This document shows, piece by piece, positions 44,120 to 57,664 of a DNA stretch of 64,000 nucleotides. Under the pieces are notes generated by a model, which saw nothing but the letters and a program-made list of their open reading frames with translations, was not told where the DNA came from and did no database searches. Source of the stretch: Rhabditoides inermis (lineage: Eukaryota; Nematoda; Chromadorea; Rhabditida; Rhabditidae); contig CAWZYM010000222.1 of assembly GCA_963966185.1 (NCBI GenBank), positions 1 to 64,000 on the forward strand. Reading direction: 5' to 3'. Position numbers and translations under genes: made by a program. Within the stretch, counting starts at the first letter, position 1. Each line of letters begins with the position of its first letter.

Positions 44120-44195
44120 CAGATATGAAGATCGAACGCGCCTGGTTAGTACCAGTACGCCCTCACCCTACCACTTGAGCTATTCCACATCATGA
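44120..44195 (-). repeat. tRNA-derived SINE-like piece
   Basis: The minus strand has TAGCTCAAGTGGTAGGG (A-box-like) and GCGCGTTCGATCTTC (B-box-like). The T and acceptor stems do not pair, so it is a degraded SINE head rather than a tRNA. Confidence 0.55.
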
Positions 44196-44218
44196 TGAAA
44201 CTTCTTTGAGAATATGGG

Positions 44219-44300
44219 GTGGCTAGCGCAGTGGATGTGCGCGCATCATGCTGAAGGTCCCGAGTTCAATCTTCTCGGCGGCCAATGATGTACCGCTAGT
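44219..44300 (+). repeat. tRNA-derived SINE-like piece, opposite orientation
   Basis: GGTGGCTAGCGCAGTGGATG (A-box-like) and CCCGAGTTCAATCTTCTCGG (B-box-like T arm with a CCGAG/CTCGG stem). It lies head to head with the piece at 44.1-44.2 kb. Confidence 0.55.
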
Positions 44301-44967
44301 CACGGTGGAGTGACGACCACCTTCACAACTTTCGTGAGCCTCTAGTCAGAAGTCTGTGACGTCATCTGATCCAAATTCATTGCATTAATCGATGGACCCC
44401 ATGTAAGCAGCTAGCGATTTGTACTCGAGAGCCTTAGGTCAGTCCCCTTATTGGCTAGGTCGACGGTTGTATAACTTGAAACTGCTGATAAACAAACTTT
44501 TAACGGTACATGCACTCGCGATATGACATGATAACTAGTGAAGAATAGCTAGTTTACTCGTAGTAGAATTTTATTTCGACTAGCTAGTAACTTGCTAGGT
44601 AATGGAACTGCTTAAGAGATGAAGGGAAGAAGAGATAAATTTGTAACGTGTGTAGCGCGCGTCAATGAGCGACCGGAAGGCGCGTGAGCGATTCGACCCT
44701 ATTTCGAAGGTTTCTAATTTACATACATTCGTTATATAACACAACATTGTTCGGCAACACATGATCTATCAGTTTCAAAAAAGCGGGAATCACAGAAACT
44801 ATTTTATAATTTCAAACCAGTGAATATTACTATGTAGTATTGTTGTATAAGTTATTTGTATTTTCAATCATGACATTCTGACTAGTGAGTTTGTAATATG
44901 TATATTTTATTTTCGTAATTCACCAATGTGAAAAAAAATTTCTTCGAAATTTGAGAAAAGGACATCC
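44301..44967. other. Intergenic, no gene seen
   Basis: AT-rich sequence with no exon-like block. Its right end (44937-44967) is the reverse complement of the sequence just outside hairpin C1 at 40981-41012. Confidence 0.5.
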
Positions 44968-45347
44968 ATTCTCTTTCGAAAAGTACGTAAGTAAAGAGAA
45001 GAGGTTTGTCTGGATCTGATTCAACAAAAGCACATGCATAAAATCTCTTTGCAGCTGACTAAAATATCAAAACAAACCTGCTCTTTCGAATCACTCTAAA
45101 ATGTGTTTTTGAACATTAAAAATATATAATCTAAGGTGACTGTGAAATAGGCCAAATTTTTTTATTATAATTCACTATAAATAAATTATTATAATGCATA
45201 ATATTTATGTTCTATTTTCATTAATTCGAAAGAGCAGGTTTGTTTTGATATTTTAGTCAGCTGCAAAGAGATTTTATGCATGTGCTTTTGTTGAATCAGA
45301 TCCAGACAAACCTCTTCTCTTTACTTACGTACTTTTCGAAAGAGAAT
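44968..45347. repeat. Long hairpin element, copy C2
   Basis: Arms 44968-45090 and 45225-45347. It belongs to the same subfamily as C1 but differs at several arm positions, and each difference is mirrored in the other arm. The loop is AT-rich and unrelated to that of C1. Confidence 0.92.
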
Positions 45348-46500
45348 CTATATGAACATTCAAATTTTTATGGCATTATCTTCTTGAAATAGTTTTTTAT
45401 TAATCTCTATTCGAACGTCATCGTGAAACCTAACGCGAAGTATGGATTCTTCATCACATTCTTTAGTGTCTAGAGTCTACCCTGAACAGACTGAACGGTG
45501 TTCGCATATATATGCCTCTTCACCTCCCTCTCCCTACTCTGCCACTTATCCACCCTCTATCCACGTGCATTTGTGAATTCGCGGATAATCCAAACAAAGC
45601 AGCGGCATTGTAAATGCCACACACCGTACAGTACGAGTACAATGTTAGAAAACTGATAATGAATCGTGGAATATCCTACAATGGGGTATGTAGGGATTTC
45701 ATGAAAGCGCATATAGAGTGCTCCCTTTTTCTGACGGAAAAAATGGAAGGTGTTCATAATATTCCCCTCTCTCGTTATTTCTCTTGATTGTGCTTTAGTG
45801 GCAGCTATGAAAGCGACGAGGTGTGCATGTTTCATAAAAAAATTCACGAAATCTTGATTTTTTTCCTTTGCCATGGAATCACTTGAGATAATCCGCAATG
45901 AGTGTGAGACAATGAAGTGACAAACAGCTGATCTCACTCTCTCACGCGCGCGAAGCACCTCTTCACTGACACTGTCTGCGCACTCTCGCATGATCATGCT
46001 CTCTCGTTTCGTGTTTCTCTGATTCTCTTGCTATCCAGCACCCTCTCGCACTCCCCAGATGCATTGATCCCCACTTGAGAGATCGTGGAAGAAACAACGG
46101 GTGATTCACACTGTTTCCGGTGTAGCTATTTATTGGTGATACTAATAGTATTGTACGTTTACTACTACTCGGTTACGCTCTACTGGAGAGTAATGAATTG
46201 GTGGGACGGGATTTTATGGCACCCTTGTACCTCTATTGTCTACCCCACAGGTGCGCGCAGCGAGCATTGAATGCCTGATTATGATCCCCTCATTCGAGAG
46301 GGAGAGAGAGAGGGAGAGAGAGAGAGAGGGGGGGGGAGAGAGCCTTCACTGTTTCTATCTATACCACTGCCACCACCCAGGACCCGGGAATAGTGCGCGA
46401 AATTTCGCCATACGTTTCTCTCTCGCTATGTATTCGTTCCTCTCCTCGATAATAGGATGTTAGAGATTAGCTATTAGTGAAACAATACCTCATCACGGTC
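45348..46500. other. Intergenic, no convincing gene
   Basis: A minus-strand frame of 146 codons (45557-45997) has no recognisable domain, no splice-consistent neighbours and ordinary AT-rich composition. A (GA)n tract lies at about 46300-46340. Confidence 0.45.
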
Positions 46501-46635
46501 GTCTCTCGGAAGGGGGTTACGCGGGTCCTTCCGTGGGCGCGGCTGGTCCCCCGAGTCGAGGCAAAACGATCAGCGACTAGGCCAATTAGGCATTAGCCGT
46601 CTATTCGAGGCGATTAATTGCCTCTTCCGAGAGAC
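46501..46635 (+). ncRNA. Candidate structured RNA or small palindromic element
   Basis: GTCTCTCGGAAG at 46501-46512 pairs perfectly with CTTCCGAGAGAC at 46624-46635. Inside, GGGGG (46512-46516) can pair with CCCCC (46548-46552), and GAGGCAA (46558-46564) with TTGCCTC (46618-46624). GACTAGGC/GCCGTC can close an inner hairpin. This is a plausible three-way junction. No promoter or terminator is evident and the strand is arbitrary. Confidence 0.4.
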
Positions 46636-47312
46636 TGCGTGTCATTTGTCATTCTTACACTTCTCACATTTGCATACATGTGAACATTGTTATTATTGTA
46701 ATTCTGTTGAGCCACTGCGACATTTGCGCACAATCGGTGTGTTTGCGTCTTTCGTGATTCCGTTGGTTTCTGGCGTTCGTTGTTCAATCACGCTCGTGCA
46801 CTTTGCGAAATGCTATGATATTAGTATTAGACAAAATAAACAGGAAAGATTGTATAACACTATTCGCAGTAGTCTCATATTTATGGTATTACTATGGTAT
46901 TTCATCAGTACTGTGTTTCCAGACTTGTCTGTTTATTGCTGCATCATTATGAATAACAAAACAACAAAAAGTTGGTGGGGGGTATACAAGGGAGTCAACA
47001 ACTGACTACTGACACGCCATACATCCTGTATATCGTTCTTCCACTCTCTCTCTCTCATCTCTCTCTCTCTCTCACTCTCTCTCTCACTCTTTACTCTCTG
47101 CCATTCTTCCGGAAAGCTTCTCCAATATTAAATTACAAAGTCTCTGCTGTTGTTTTTTGTGAAGAAGAGACTGACCACATGCAACTGGAGAGTGTTCGGA
47201 TGGAGAGAGTCTCAAGACTGTTGTCCGAAGAGTCCGCGCGAGACTGATTACAAGAGAGTTCTCCCCCTCTCAAGTAATATCGTTTTCTTCTGCCGGTCAC
47301 TCATTTGACGTC
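46636..47312. other. Intergenic, no gene seen
   Basis: No exon-like block; a short CT-rich tract lies at 47040-47100. Confidence 0.45.
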
Positions 47313-47368
47313 GAGGGAGGGAGGGAGGGAGGGAGGGAGGGAGGGAGGGAGGGAGGGAGGGAGGGAGG

Positions 47369-47410
<42 letters not shown>
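47313..47410. repeat. (GGGA)n followed by (GA)n
   Basis: A pure microsatellite about 95 bases long. Confidence 0.95.
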
Positions 47411-47412
<2 letters not shown>

Positions 47413-47914
47413 GGGGAGGGGGAAGGAGGAAGAGAGTGATACTCAGCCGGCGTAATCAAGTGTCTTCTCACTGTGTTGTGGGCGAGATTTCTGGAGTGCC
47501 ACACATATCTCTCTCGGGAGACTCACTTTCCGCGAGAAACGTGGCCAGTCATCATGAGATGTTATGAGGCTGGGAACGGATGCGCGACCTCTCTCTCTCT
47601 CTCTCTCTCTATCCCTCTCTCTCAACTTCCCTCTTTCTTTCCTGAAACGTATTTCTATCCCAGCTTGTCAGGTTATAGGCTTCTAGCCTCGGAATCCGCC
47701 CGCGCAGCTACCACTGTGTCTCGCATTACATCATCTGAATTATGAAGTACTCTTGTCTGTTACTCACTCTCGAATTTCGGTTTCCGCGCGGCGCCAAATG
47801 CCTACTCGGCTCCGATAATCCGCGAAACGAGCAAACACACGCGTCAACTGGCAGCTAGCGGACGATAGTAATGGATAGAGGCGCATTGACACAGCTGAGT
47901 TTGTACAGTAGAGA

Positions 47915-47968
<54 letters not shown>

Positions 47969-49906
47969 TTCGTTCCAGAGAGAGTATCGCCTCGCTTTTT
48001 CTTCGCTATGTACTTTTTACGACATTTGCGGAGCGGGAAACGTCGGAACAATCAACTGTCATTAGCAGCCCCGTTCCATCGGATTTCTCAAGTTTGCCCT
48101 GGCTCACACCTTTTTCCAAGTTATCTTTTTTATGTGGCAAAGCACAAAATCTTCGCGCCAGACGGAAGCTTCATTGGGTACAATCTCTCGCCTCGCATTG
48201 CAATGAGTGTGACATGACCCTCCTACATAACACCATATTAGTCTAGCCCTCAGGGCGACAATACGTAATCCGATGCTATGTAGATGAATCGGACCCCCAA
48301 GACGACTCGTCTTACCTCATACCGTCACATTTACATAGTGGATGGTGGTGGCGAAAAAGTATGATAAGTGATAAGCCGTTAATTTGCCCGCGTTTGCCGA
48401 CATTTATATTTCTCCTCTTGTTTTCTCCTCACTTCACGTGTCTAGGGTTTCCACACGCACGTACAAAACGCATAGCTCAACGTAGCCTGTCAGCTCATTT
48501 ACAGCTTCCGTAATGTCATACTTATTACTTATTTATGATAATTTCACAATAGCTTCACACTGTAAGCATACACATGCCCTTTCTCAACACTGAATAATGC
48601 ATGTCGTGTGATGTAATTTGTAATCAGATTGTTGGCTCCCGCAAATTTTCAGTCTTTATTGATATTGCTAGGCTTCTCTATTTTTTGTTAGTACTTCATC
48701 GAATATGTTTGATTCTCGATTACGAATAGGGCTTCTTTCTCCCCACTTCTCCGTTCGAAACATTGTTTATGTCGCGAGGCGAGCAGAGTTTGGCACTGGT
48801 CACTTCTGCTACATTCCCTGCCCTCTCTCATGTCAAAACACTCTCTCGTTCCCCGCTCCCTCTGCCCCTCCCCTTCCGGCGCGCTCTCTCGCCGCCTCTC
48901 TCACCCCGCCCACTTGACTCGAGAGCGCCGACTTTGCCATATCTGCTGGCCCTGATTTGCATAAGCACTGTCCACACTCCCCCGAGGCGAGGTCTAATTA
49001 CCAGCTTACATATTTGTTGAAATGTCAAGCATAACCGTTATATTAGTTGTTGTTCCTATGGTTTGCTCATTTCAAAATTTGCATAAACACCCCCTATTAG
49101 GCTTGGACCCCTAATGTTGGCGCAGGGTCATCGCTCACTTCTGATCCCCCTAGCATATGGGTAGATCTCCGGGAAAGGGGGAGGTTATATCCTTATGCCC
49201 CCGCAATTGCCACCCTCCTAACCTAACCTCTTTGACCCCACCGCCTGTTATTTACTTCAAATCAATTCAAACCAGTTGCAGTTACTTATTTACTCATTAC
49301 ATTACATTACACTTATTTACTTTGTTATTTTTTTCGTTTACTCTTTGTTTACTAGTACAGTTCTCTCTCCCTTCATCTCTCCCACTCTCGTTTCCCAGGC
49401 TTCTCAGTTGACCGACCTGCCTCTTTTCAGCGCGTTTTGAGAGCGACAGCAGATTTAATTTCCTGATTTTTCTTGCCTCTTCTCTTTTACTCGCGCATTC
49501 TGCCCTAGCAGCTATTTATTTATTTGCGAGTAGCAACTTTCGGTCAACTCAGAAACTTCAGTTCAGGCGCCTCGCTACAATTTCGCGAATTTGTCCGGGG
49601 TAATATAGCTAAGCGGCAGGTGTTTACAGTTTTTGCGAGCATTGACATATACAAGTCTCCGTCCCTCCAACTCGCTTGACCAAAGTGGCTGCCGCTGAAT
49701 AATTCCCCATAGTGTTTTGTGGTGATGGTAGTGTGGCGTGGTGCGGTGGTGTCGAGTGTTCTTGCGGGGGCGGGAATCTGCCGCATCCTGTTTTCTCCCT
49801 GTCGTTCTCGCGCATGTCTTATTAGAACGCGCCGGAGAGATGACAAGTTGTTTACTTGAGTAGCCAATTCGAATTAATTATAGGAAGGAGAGAGGGGGAA
49901 GGTCTT

Positions 49907-49942
<36 letters not shown>

Positions 49943-50273
49943 ACTCTCTCCCTCTCTCACTCTCTGATCTTCTTCCGGTCAAGGCATATTCCCATAGATT
50001 CATCGAGATTCGCCCAATTAAAAGTGCCCATTCATGTCTCTGCAGCGCAAGCGAACTCCAATTGAGCATCCTTGAGAGTTATCTTTCTCCCCGTCTCTCT
50101 CTCTCTCTCTCTCGTACTCTTTTTGACCATATTCGGATGCAATTCTAATCCCATCGAGTGTTGATGCAGGCTCGTTTCCGTGATTTCCTATTCTTTGCCT
50201 CGTAGCTATGCGAGTGCATATGTATTTCTTTTTATGTGTGTCGCTCGCCGAGAGAGAGAGAGGGGGGGGGGAG

Positions 50274-50308
<35 letters not shown>

Positions 50309-50640
50309 CAGAGAGAGAGGGAGAGAGAGAGAGAGAGAGAGTGAGAGAGTGAGAGAGAGAGAGAGAAGGGAGGGCCCACAACCCTTACTCATTCACACTC
50401 CCGGCATATAATCCTGTTTGAGTGAGAGTATCCTCTCTCTTGCGCAAGAACCCGCAGCTTTTCTTAGCCACGGCATCCACCCGCGCATCCAGAGGACCAC
50501 CTTCAGATGATGCCACTTCTTTGAGTAATGTGTTTCCACTTCTCTCTCTCTCTCTCGTTTCGGCTTTGCGCGAGGCTTTGTGTGTTCCTTCGCGTATAAG
50601 TGGAATCCATGTCGTATTTCATAGCTCCTTCTCGTTTCCA
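47411..50640. other. Region upstream of the contactin-like gene, no coding exon recognised
   Basis: Contains (GA)n at 47915-47965, (CT)n at 49905-49970 and a GA/AAAG tract at 50250-50365. It is likely to hold promoter, untranslated exons and control sites of the downstream adhesion gene, but none can be pinned down. Confidence 0.45.
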
Positions 50641-50674
50641 GGCCTCCGTCTTTTCAACCCTCAATGAAGCTCCA

Positions 50675-51332
50675 ATGAAATCCGCCATGCGACTTTTCAT
50701 ACTTCAAGTTTTCTGCTTCTCTACTGCCACCGCCTTCCTCGGTGAGCCTTTTTTCGGTTTCCTCCATTTTTTCTCGTTCGTGCCGGATTCGCGTACTAAA
50801 GTATTCGAATATTCGCGCACGCGTTGGGACTGTCGTGAATTATTCCCGTGGAAATGCTCGTTTACTAGAGATTTGAGTTTTCCACATATCAAAATGCGTG
50901 TTTCAAGCGTTCATTATCCGGAAAGTTGGATTACACAAGGGATTTTCGATCTAATTTCCGCGAACGTTGCAGAAGAATGGCAAAAAAAGAGGTATATATA
51001 TATGGAACGTGTTATTTCTTTTATTTGCGGCTGCTGAAAAAAGGCTGATCGCTTTTTGTAGCTTCGCATACAAAAATGAATGAGACGATATCAGCTCAGA
51101 CGATATAATTCACAGACGCCAAAGCTACTGCTGTCAAAAGTAGCTTTGTGGTGTGTGTACATATTTACGACTTTACGGTAGAACGAGAACACACACATAA
51201 CTTATCCTGTCCATTCTCCATTAGACTCTCGTCACTCTTGTGAAGCAATAAATTCGGACAAAGGTCACTAAAGTGATACTCTATTCGCGCAAACAACTGT
51301 CACATCATTCTCCCTCCATATCTATCCTCTCT

Positions 51333-51375
<43 letters not shown>

Positions 51376-51478
51376 AAATATCCATAAGATGCCGGGAGTG
51401 ACACCTCAATTGACGGCTCGATTACAATCTTGGAGGCGCCAATCACTTTGTGAGTATCACAATGCGTCTTGATGTTAT

Positions 51479-51525
<47 letters not shown>

Positions 51526-51532
51526 CGAGAGC

Positions 51533-51569
<37 letters not shown>

Positions 51570-51676
51570 CGAGAGAGAGAGAGAGAGATTGCCAGCCTGG
51601 TGTCCCTCCACGTCACTTTCGGGGGGACACCCCGCGGGCCTCTTATGAGAACAGGGGACGCAATAACTACCCTTTC

Positions 51677-51724
<48 letters not shown>

Positions 51725-51780
51725 GTGCGTTTCTCTCGACAGCTGGTTCGAACTCTTACCTCATATTGAATTACAGCCAG

Positions 51781-51826
<46 letters not shown>

Positions 51827-53821
51827 GTGCGTTTCTCTCGACAGCTGGTTCGAACTCTTACCTCATATTGAATTACAGCCAGATACCGTAAGCCATACAG
51901 TAATCCCCACCAATCTGTCGTTTATGACTGAGGTCATGAGAAGCACGCGCGGGCAGATTATGTAAACACACGATTGATTATGTAATTGAATTGCGCTTGT
52001 TCATTCCTTCTTGTGAAAGACAATGAGGAACAAAGCGAGGAAGAGAGCGAAACAGAATTGTGACAGTCGTGAGAAATTGCTAGATTAGTCGATCGCAGCG
52101 GGGTGCCGGTGTCGAGAACGCATTGCGATATAGGAGGAGGGAACAGCTGGAGATCTGAAGGATTCTGAAACAAGCAATACTAAACAATTCATATGACACG
52201 CACGTTTTAGTGAAAACTGAAAAAATGATAGAGACGACATAAATAAGAAGCACGGTACACGGCTGTTCCGTGCGAAAACACTACCGAAGCATATCACTGT
52301 GTTCTCTGGATGTTGCAGACGATATCGGAAAAAGCAACGATCACCGATTCGATTGTCAGTCCACAAACCCCCTTCCAGACGACGGCGCGTGTCCGTCTGG
52401 CTGGACTGCGTCGGGCGACACCTGTGTGCGCCCCGTCATCACACCGGAAACCAGCAGGTGAGTCGGGATTCTGTGTTTGTAAGTTATTCTTCTTTCAACT
52501 TGTTGCTGCACCAGCTACTAGTAGGTGAGTGACGAATCTGTAGTTATTCCTCTATCAATCTGTAGGCGAGTGCTTATGCGAACTTTCTATAGTTTCGATT
52601 GGTGTGCAAAACCACTGAAAATGGAAAAAAAGGTCTACTGATGAATGTTGTCTGTGATTATTTTTGCTGCGGAGCACGTCTTAACATAGTTTATATAGAA
52701 AAATGCAAAACGAATTTTTTCTATGTTAAGAAAGTCATTTTAAAGCGCGATTTACGTTTTTGGCTATAATATAAGAGACAAAATAATGAACCCTGATTGC
52801 TATTAAATATAACTATGAAAATCTGCGGAATAATTGGCACGAAAACGAGACGATATCCCCGCGAGAGAGAGCACAAATCGATAAACTCGATAAACACACA
52901 TTTACTGAAACAACCGTGTGGATAGGGGACTTTCCAGCAGTGACTCTTCTTGCAGGTCGGCGATCTCCTCGTGTCGTTCTGACGGCGCTCGCCTCCTCAA
53001 TGTACACGACCACACTGCACTCGAAGACGCGCAGGAGGTGCTAGAGGTGAGCAGACGTCGCGATTGAAGCGATTGAAGCGCTTACGTACAACTTACGGGC
53101 AAATCAGTTGCCGCCTGTAGAGAGCGCAAGAAAGAGCAGAGTGCGAGGCGGCGGAAATCAGATTCAAATTCGAAGTTTCGCGCGCGCGGAATTTTCAAAT
53201 GCGGGATGGACGCGCGAAGTAGTTGCGGAACTAAATATTCCCTGGACTGTACCTACGTCCTACGCCTTACTTATGCGTTTTCGGTACTATGCAAGACCGT
53301 AGGATATTGTTGATACTGTGTAATGTACGAAATTGTAATACACATGATATACAAATACAATGATATGATTCTCGAGTTACGTCAGAAACATCCTTTATAA
53401 GAAGCGTACACGAACAATGTGTGTGGCATACTGTACATACTGTATTCTGTATTGATAGTTTTTTCTATCGTTTTCGTGTAATGAATATGTGTAGTACATA
53501 GGTGAAAGGCGGTATTGCGGAAACAACTCATCGATTGTTGAATGACTGTTTCGTGAAACGTATTGGCTTTCAGTCCCTCTACAACTCTGGTCTGTCCGAA
53601 TCGACGTGGCTCGTCGGACACTCGCCCACTCTCAGCAATACGGTACGCTATTACGGTACTGTAGGTACTGTAGCAATACGGTACTATAGTCGTTACGAAC
53701 TATATTTGACTATTTGAGTGTAAGAATCAATCATTCATGTTGCTGTTTAGATTCACGAGGAAAAGGAAGCGGCTGCGGTGCGGCGCAACGATGAGGGCAA
53801 GTACAGAATGTGAGCACCTCA

Positions 53822-53874
<53 letters not shown>

Positions 53875-56252
53875 TCTCTCCTCTCCAGAATCTCCGTGTC
53901 TCCCTCTGCCGCCTACCCCTTCGTCTGCGCTCTCTCCCCTCAGGCGCGTCGGGCGATGCTCATACAGCAACAGCTCATGCCAACAGGTACTGTAGGGTTA
54001 CTGTAGCACTGTAGCTCTTGAGTATACTGTATTAACGTAGGCGCGCCTCGTCTCGTGTCGCAGCCACCGCCTCAGGTCTACTTCCATATGCGACCAGATG
54101 CAGACTATGTGGTATGTTTCAATCATACATCTAAATACTGATGGTGTGATCTTTTCAATCACATGTATATCGAAAATAAATAAATAAACAAACAAACAAA
54201 CAACAACAACAACAATAACAACAACAACAACAACCTTGCAGGTGCTGCCGTGTCACGTATCTGGCCAGCCGACTCCGAAGATCACTTGGTATCGGAACGA
54301 CGTGGAAGTGGTGAGCACTTATTGATTGTTTATTGACTGATTATTTATTATTGTTCACGCTGTATCATGTGTATTAGATAGGAAATGCCGCAGAAATCTG
54401 TTATATAGTTACTGAAGCGTAAATGATACGCCAAATACGATACGTTTCAGCTAACATTAAGAAGCAATCAGAATAGTATCAACTGACGTCAACGTGTACT
54501 AATCTCTCCTTCGTTACCAAAATTATAATAATAATGCATACATACAATTTATTAGAGAGGGCGCGCAGCGCTCTCTCTTTTGGCTTAGGATAGGGCTCGC
54601 GCCAGATTTTTCAAGAAGCGATATCTCATGTTAGCAACAATGTGAACTGATCTAATTCATGTTAGTTATATTTGCATCGTTCCGTACATAGGTCAGATCA
54701 CTGGTCGGTGGCATCTTTGTATCTCTTCTGTGAAAGAAGTTATGTGCGATCTCGCGCTCGAACTAGGCGAAAGGCCAGCGTGTTTCGTGTCCGTCCTTCC
54801 TTCCTTCCCGTCACTACTTTCCCAACTTTCACTTTGAGTGTAGTCCGCCCCGCCGCCGCCAGCATCAAATACGCGCCGGGTTTGCATTGTTTGGATCCCG
54901 CCAACTATAACCAGGAGGAAGAGCGCAGTAGGCGCGACACCGACTGGTAGTGAGAAAATACGTTGGAAATACGTTTTGTGAAACGTAACGGCGATCCGTG
55001 AATACGTTGTGGCCTGTGGTGCGGGAGAGGGAGAACTGAGAGAAGAGCAGAGATAGAGAGAGAATGATAGATAGAGAAAGAAGGGCAGAGAAATATGGAG
55101 AGTGAGAGAAAGGCAGAGAAAGAGAGAGAGAAAAAAAGTGAGAGAGCAGTGAAAGAGAGAAAGAATAGTGAGAGAGAAAACAGAAGGAGAGAGAAAGAAC
55201 AGAGGGAGAAAGAGAACAGAAGGAGACAGAAAGAGTGGTTTTTGATATAATCCAGATGAATAGTCATAGTTCAGCGTTCAGCACATATTAAAAATTTCTA
55301 TGAAATTTATCAAAAGCACATATATTTTCTCTAAAAAGTACTTGCGTAAAAAGATGATATTTGTCTTAACCCAATGCAGCAAAAGCACATGCATAAAACG
55401 TTTACAAATACTAACACAAACCTGCGTGAACTGAAATGTTCTGTCGTTGTTGCTAACAAGTGACCACAACGGCATAAACAGAGATTTAGTAAGAAATAAG
55501 TAGGAAATAGGAAAGAGAGGAGAGAGAGAGAGGTGCAGGTTTGTGTTAGTATTTGTAAACGTTTTATGCATGTGCTTTTGCTGCATTGGGTTAAGACAAA
55601 GTTCATCTGTTTACGCAAGTACTTTTTTTTTTTTAAAGAAAATAAATAAATGTATCAAAACCACAAGTTACCTTCTCGGTAATATCATATGTCCCGAAGT
55701 ACGGGACCCCCATTGGATTCCCACATAACATTAGAAAGACGGGACTTGCTAACCGCCACGTGTTTCCCAAACTTGGGACTCTGATTTCTAAACACTTTAT
55801 CAGCCAACTAGAATTACCCAGCATGGCTACCCAAATGTCAAGCAATGCAACAAACTATCACTTTCCACATTTTTTCGTGACCGTCCTTTCATGGTAACAA
55901 CCGCTGTCAGGTCTCGCCCACCTCTTCCGCCAACTCGTCCCTCCTCCTCTCCGGGGGAGCCCTCCTCCTACCAGCCGCCGCCGACCTCGCATACTCATCC
56001 TTCCACTGCCTCGCAGAGTCAGCACTTGTTTGTTTGTTTGCTTGTTTGTCTCCCTTACTCGTTTTGAAACCTTTTCCATGTTGTGGTAATAAATTTACAA
56101 ATTGTAACCAAGTCTGGTGTGCGGCATTTACAAATGGTTTGAAACGTATATAACATATTATCTCTGTTTCTAGAAACCCGCTCGGCACGGTTCGCTCACC
56201 GCCCATTCTTGTCAAGCCAGCGTTTCTGGAGCCATTCGCGAGGACACGGTGG

Positions 56253-56296
<44 letters not shown>

Positions 56297-56928
56297 TTTC
56301 TCCCTCTCTGTCTCTCTCTCTCTTTCTCTCTTTCTCCCTCTCTCTCTCTCTCTTTCTCCCAACTCCCCCTTCCAGACTCGACACTTTCCCTCGTCTCAAC
56401 GGTGGTGCCCGTCTCGACTGCGACGCGCCCAGTCACGAGCCCAGTGAGTTGTTTGTCTGTTTGTTTGTTTACATTATTTCCAAACTGAAATTACAAGCCT
56501 GGTGTTCCTATAACTCCGATTTTGGTGATTTGGTGGTGTCACTTGGGAGTGTCAGTGGGTGATAAGAAGGTGATAGAGTGACTAATCCGCTAGCAATATC
56601 AGTTATGACCGGGGAGTCTAATCAGTGGGATGGTGTGGCAATATTATCAATGTATACGGCAAACAGCGTATATATTACACGTTTGGAGAGTAATTAATTA
56701 TGATGTGATACTTAGGATGTAAATGCGTAGTGTGAAATGTGTGCATGTGTGATTTGCATGGATGTTGTGTCTAAGGCGGCTGCTAACAAGGCCTATTATG
56801 CGCCTCTCCCTTTCTCTCTCTCTCTTCCTCAATTCCAACGTCTCCGACATTTATGCATATGCCTCTCGTCTCCGAACGTTCCCGTCGTGATTTCACTAAT
56901 CCTCTCTTTGACGTTCACTAGTACTAGC

Positions 56929-56982
<54 letters not shown>

Positions 56983-57007
56983 TTCTTTCTCTTTCTTTCT
57001 CTCTCTT

Positions 57008-57039
<32 letters not shown>

Positions 57040-57431
57040 AGACGCTTCAAAATGTTGTGATGACTGGAATCGCACTGCCGGCATTTTGCTATGAGTTCCT
57101 TTGTCATGTGATTCAGAATGTGTCACATTCTCTAAAAACAAACGTTGCGTTTCTCCTTTCGTATTTCGATTTCGAGAGACGACAACCACAAATATTTTCG
57201 GCGGCGCCATTCATTCTCATCCCCGAAATTAGCATCCGTATCCGCCCATTATTACACGCCTTCCGGGATTTCCTTCGGAATTTGCGTATATTATTGTGGT
57301 ATTCATTTATTGGCTCTCATTTGTGGTTGTATAGCACTCATAGTTTAGTTTATGCCATCTAGACTAGAGCGTCTCTCACTCAGCTGAAATAAGCAATGAT
57401 GGGAGAAAGAGAGAAAAAGAGAAAGAGAGAA

Positions 57432-57475
<44 letters not shown>

Positions 57476-57622
57476 GAGAGATTCACATAGCCTGGGGAAA
57501 CCACCTGTTTCTCTTCGCAATATCATCTCTCCCTTGTCTCTCTCGCATATTATTTCGAGAATGCAGATCACTCTCAACTCTCAGTTCTCACGCAAGCCGC
57601 AACACATGTCTACGTCTAGGTG

Positions 57623-57664
<42 letters not shown>

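Noticed and set aside
44120..44300. tRNA genes
   Set aside because: A and B boxes are recognisable but acceptor and T stems do not pair properly, so SINE-like is the better call.
45557..45997. 146-codon minus-strand frame
   Set aside because: No domain, no flanking splice logic and no homology that I recognise; treated as chance.
54669..54950. 92-codon plus-strand frame as a contactin exon
   Set aside because: It ends in a stop and does not supply the expected Ig strand; the exon at 55912-56021 (SLLLSGGALLLPAAADLAYS) fits in sequence and phase instead.
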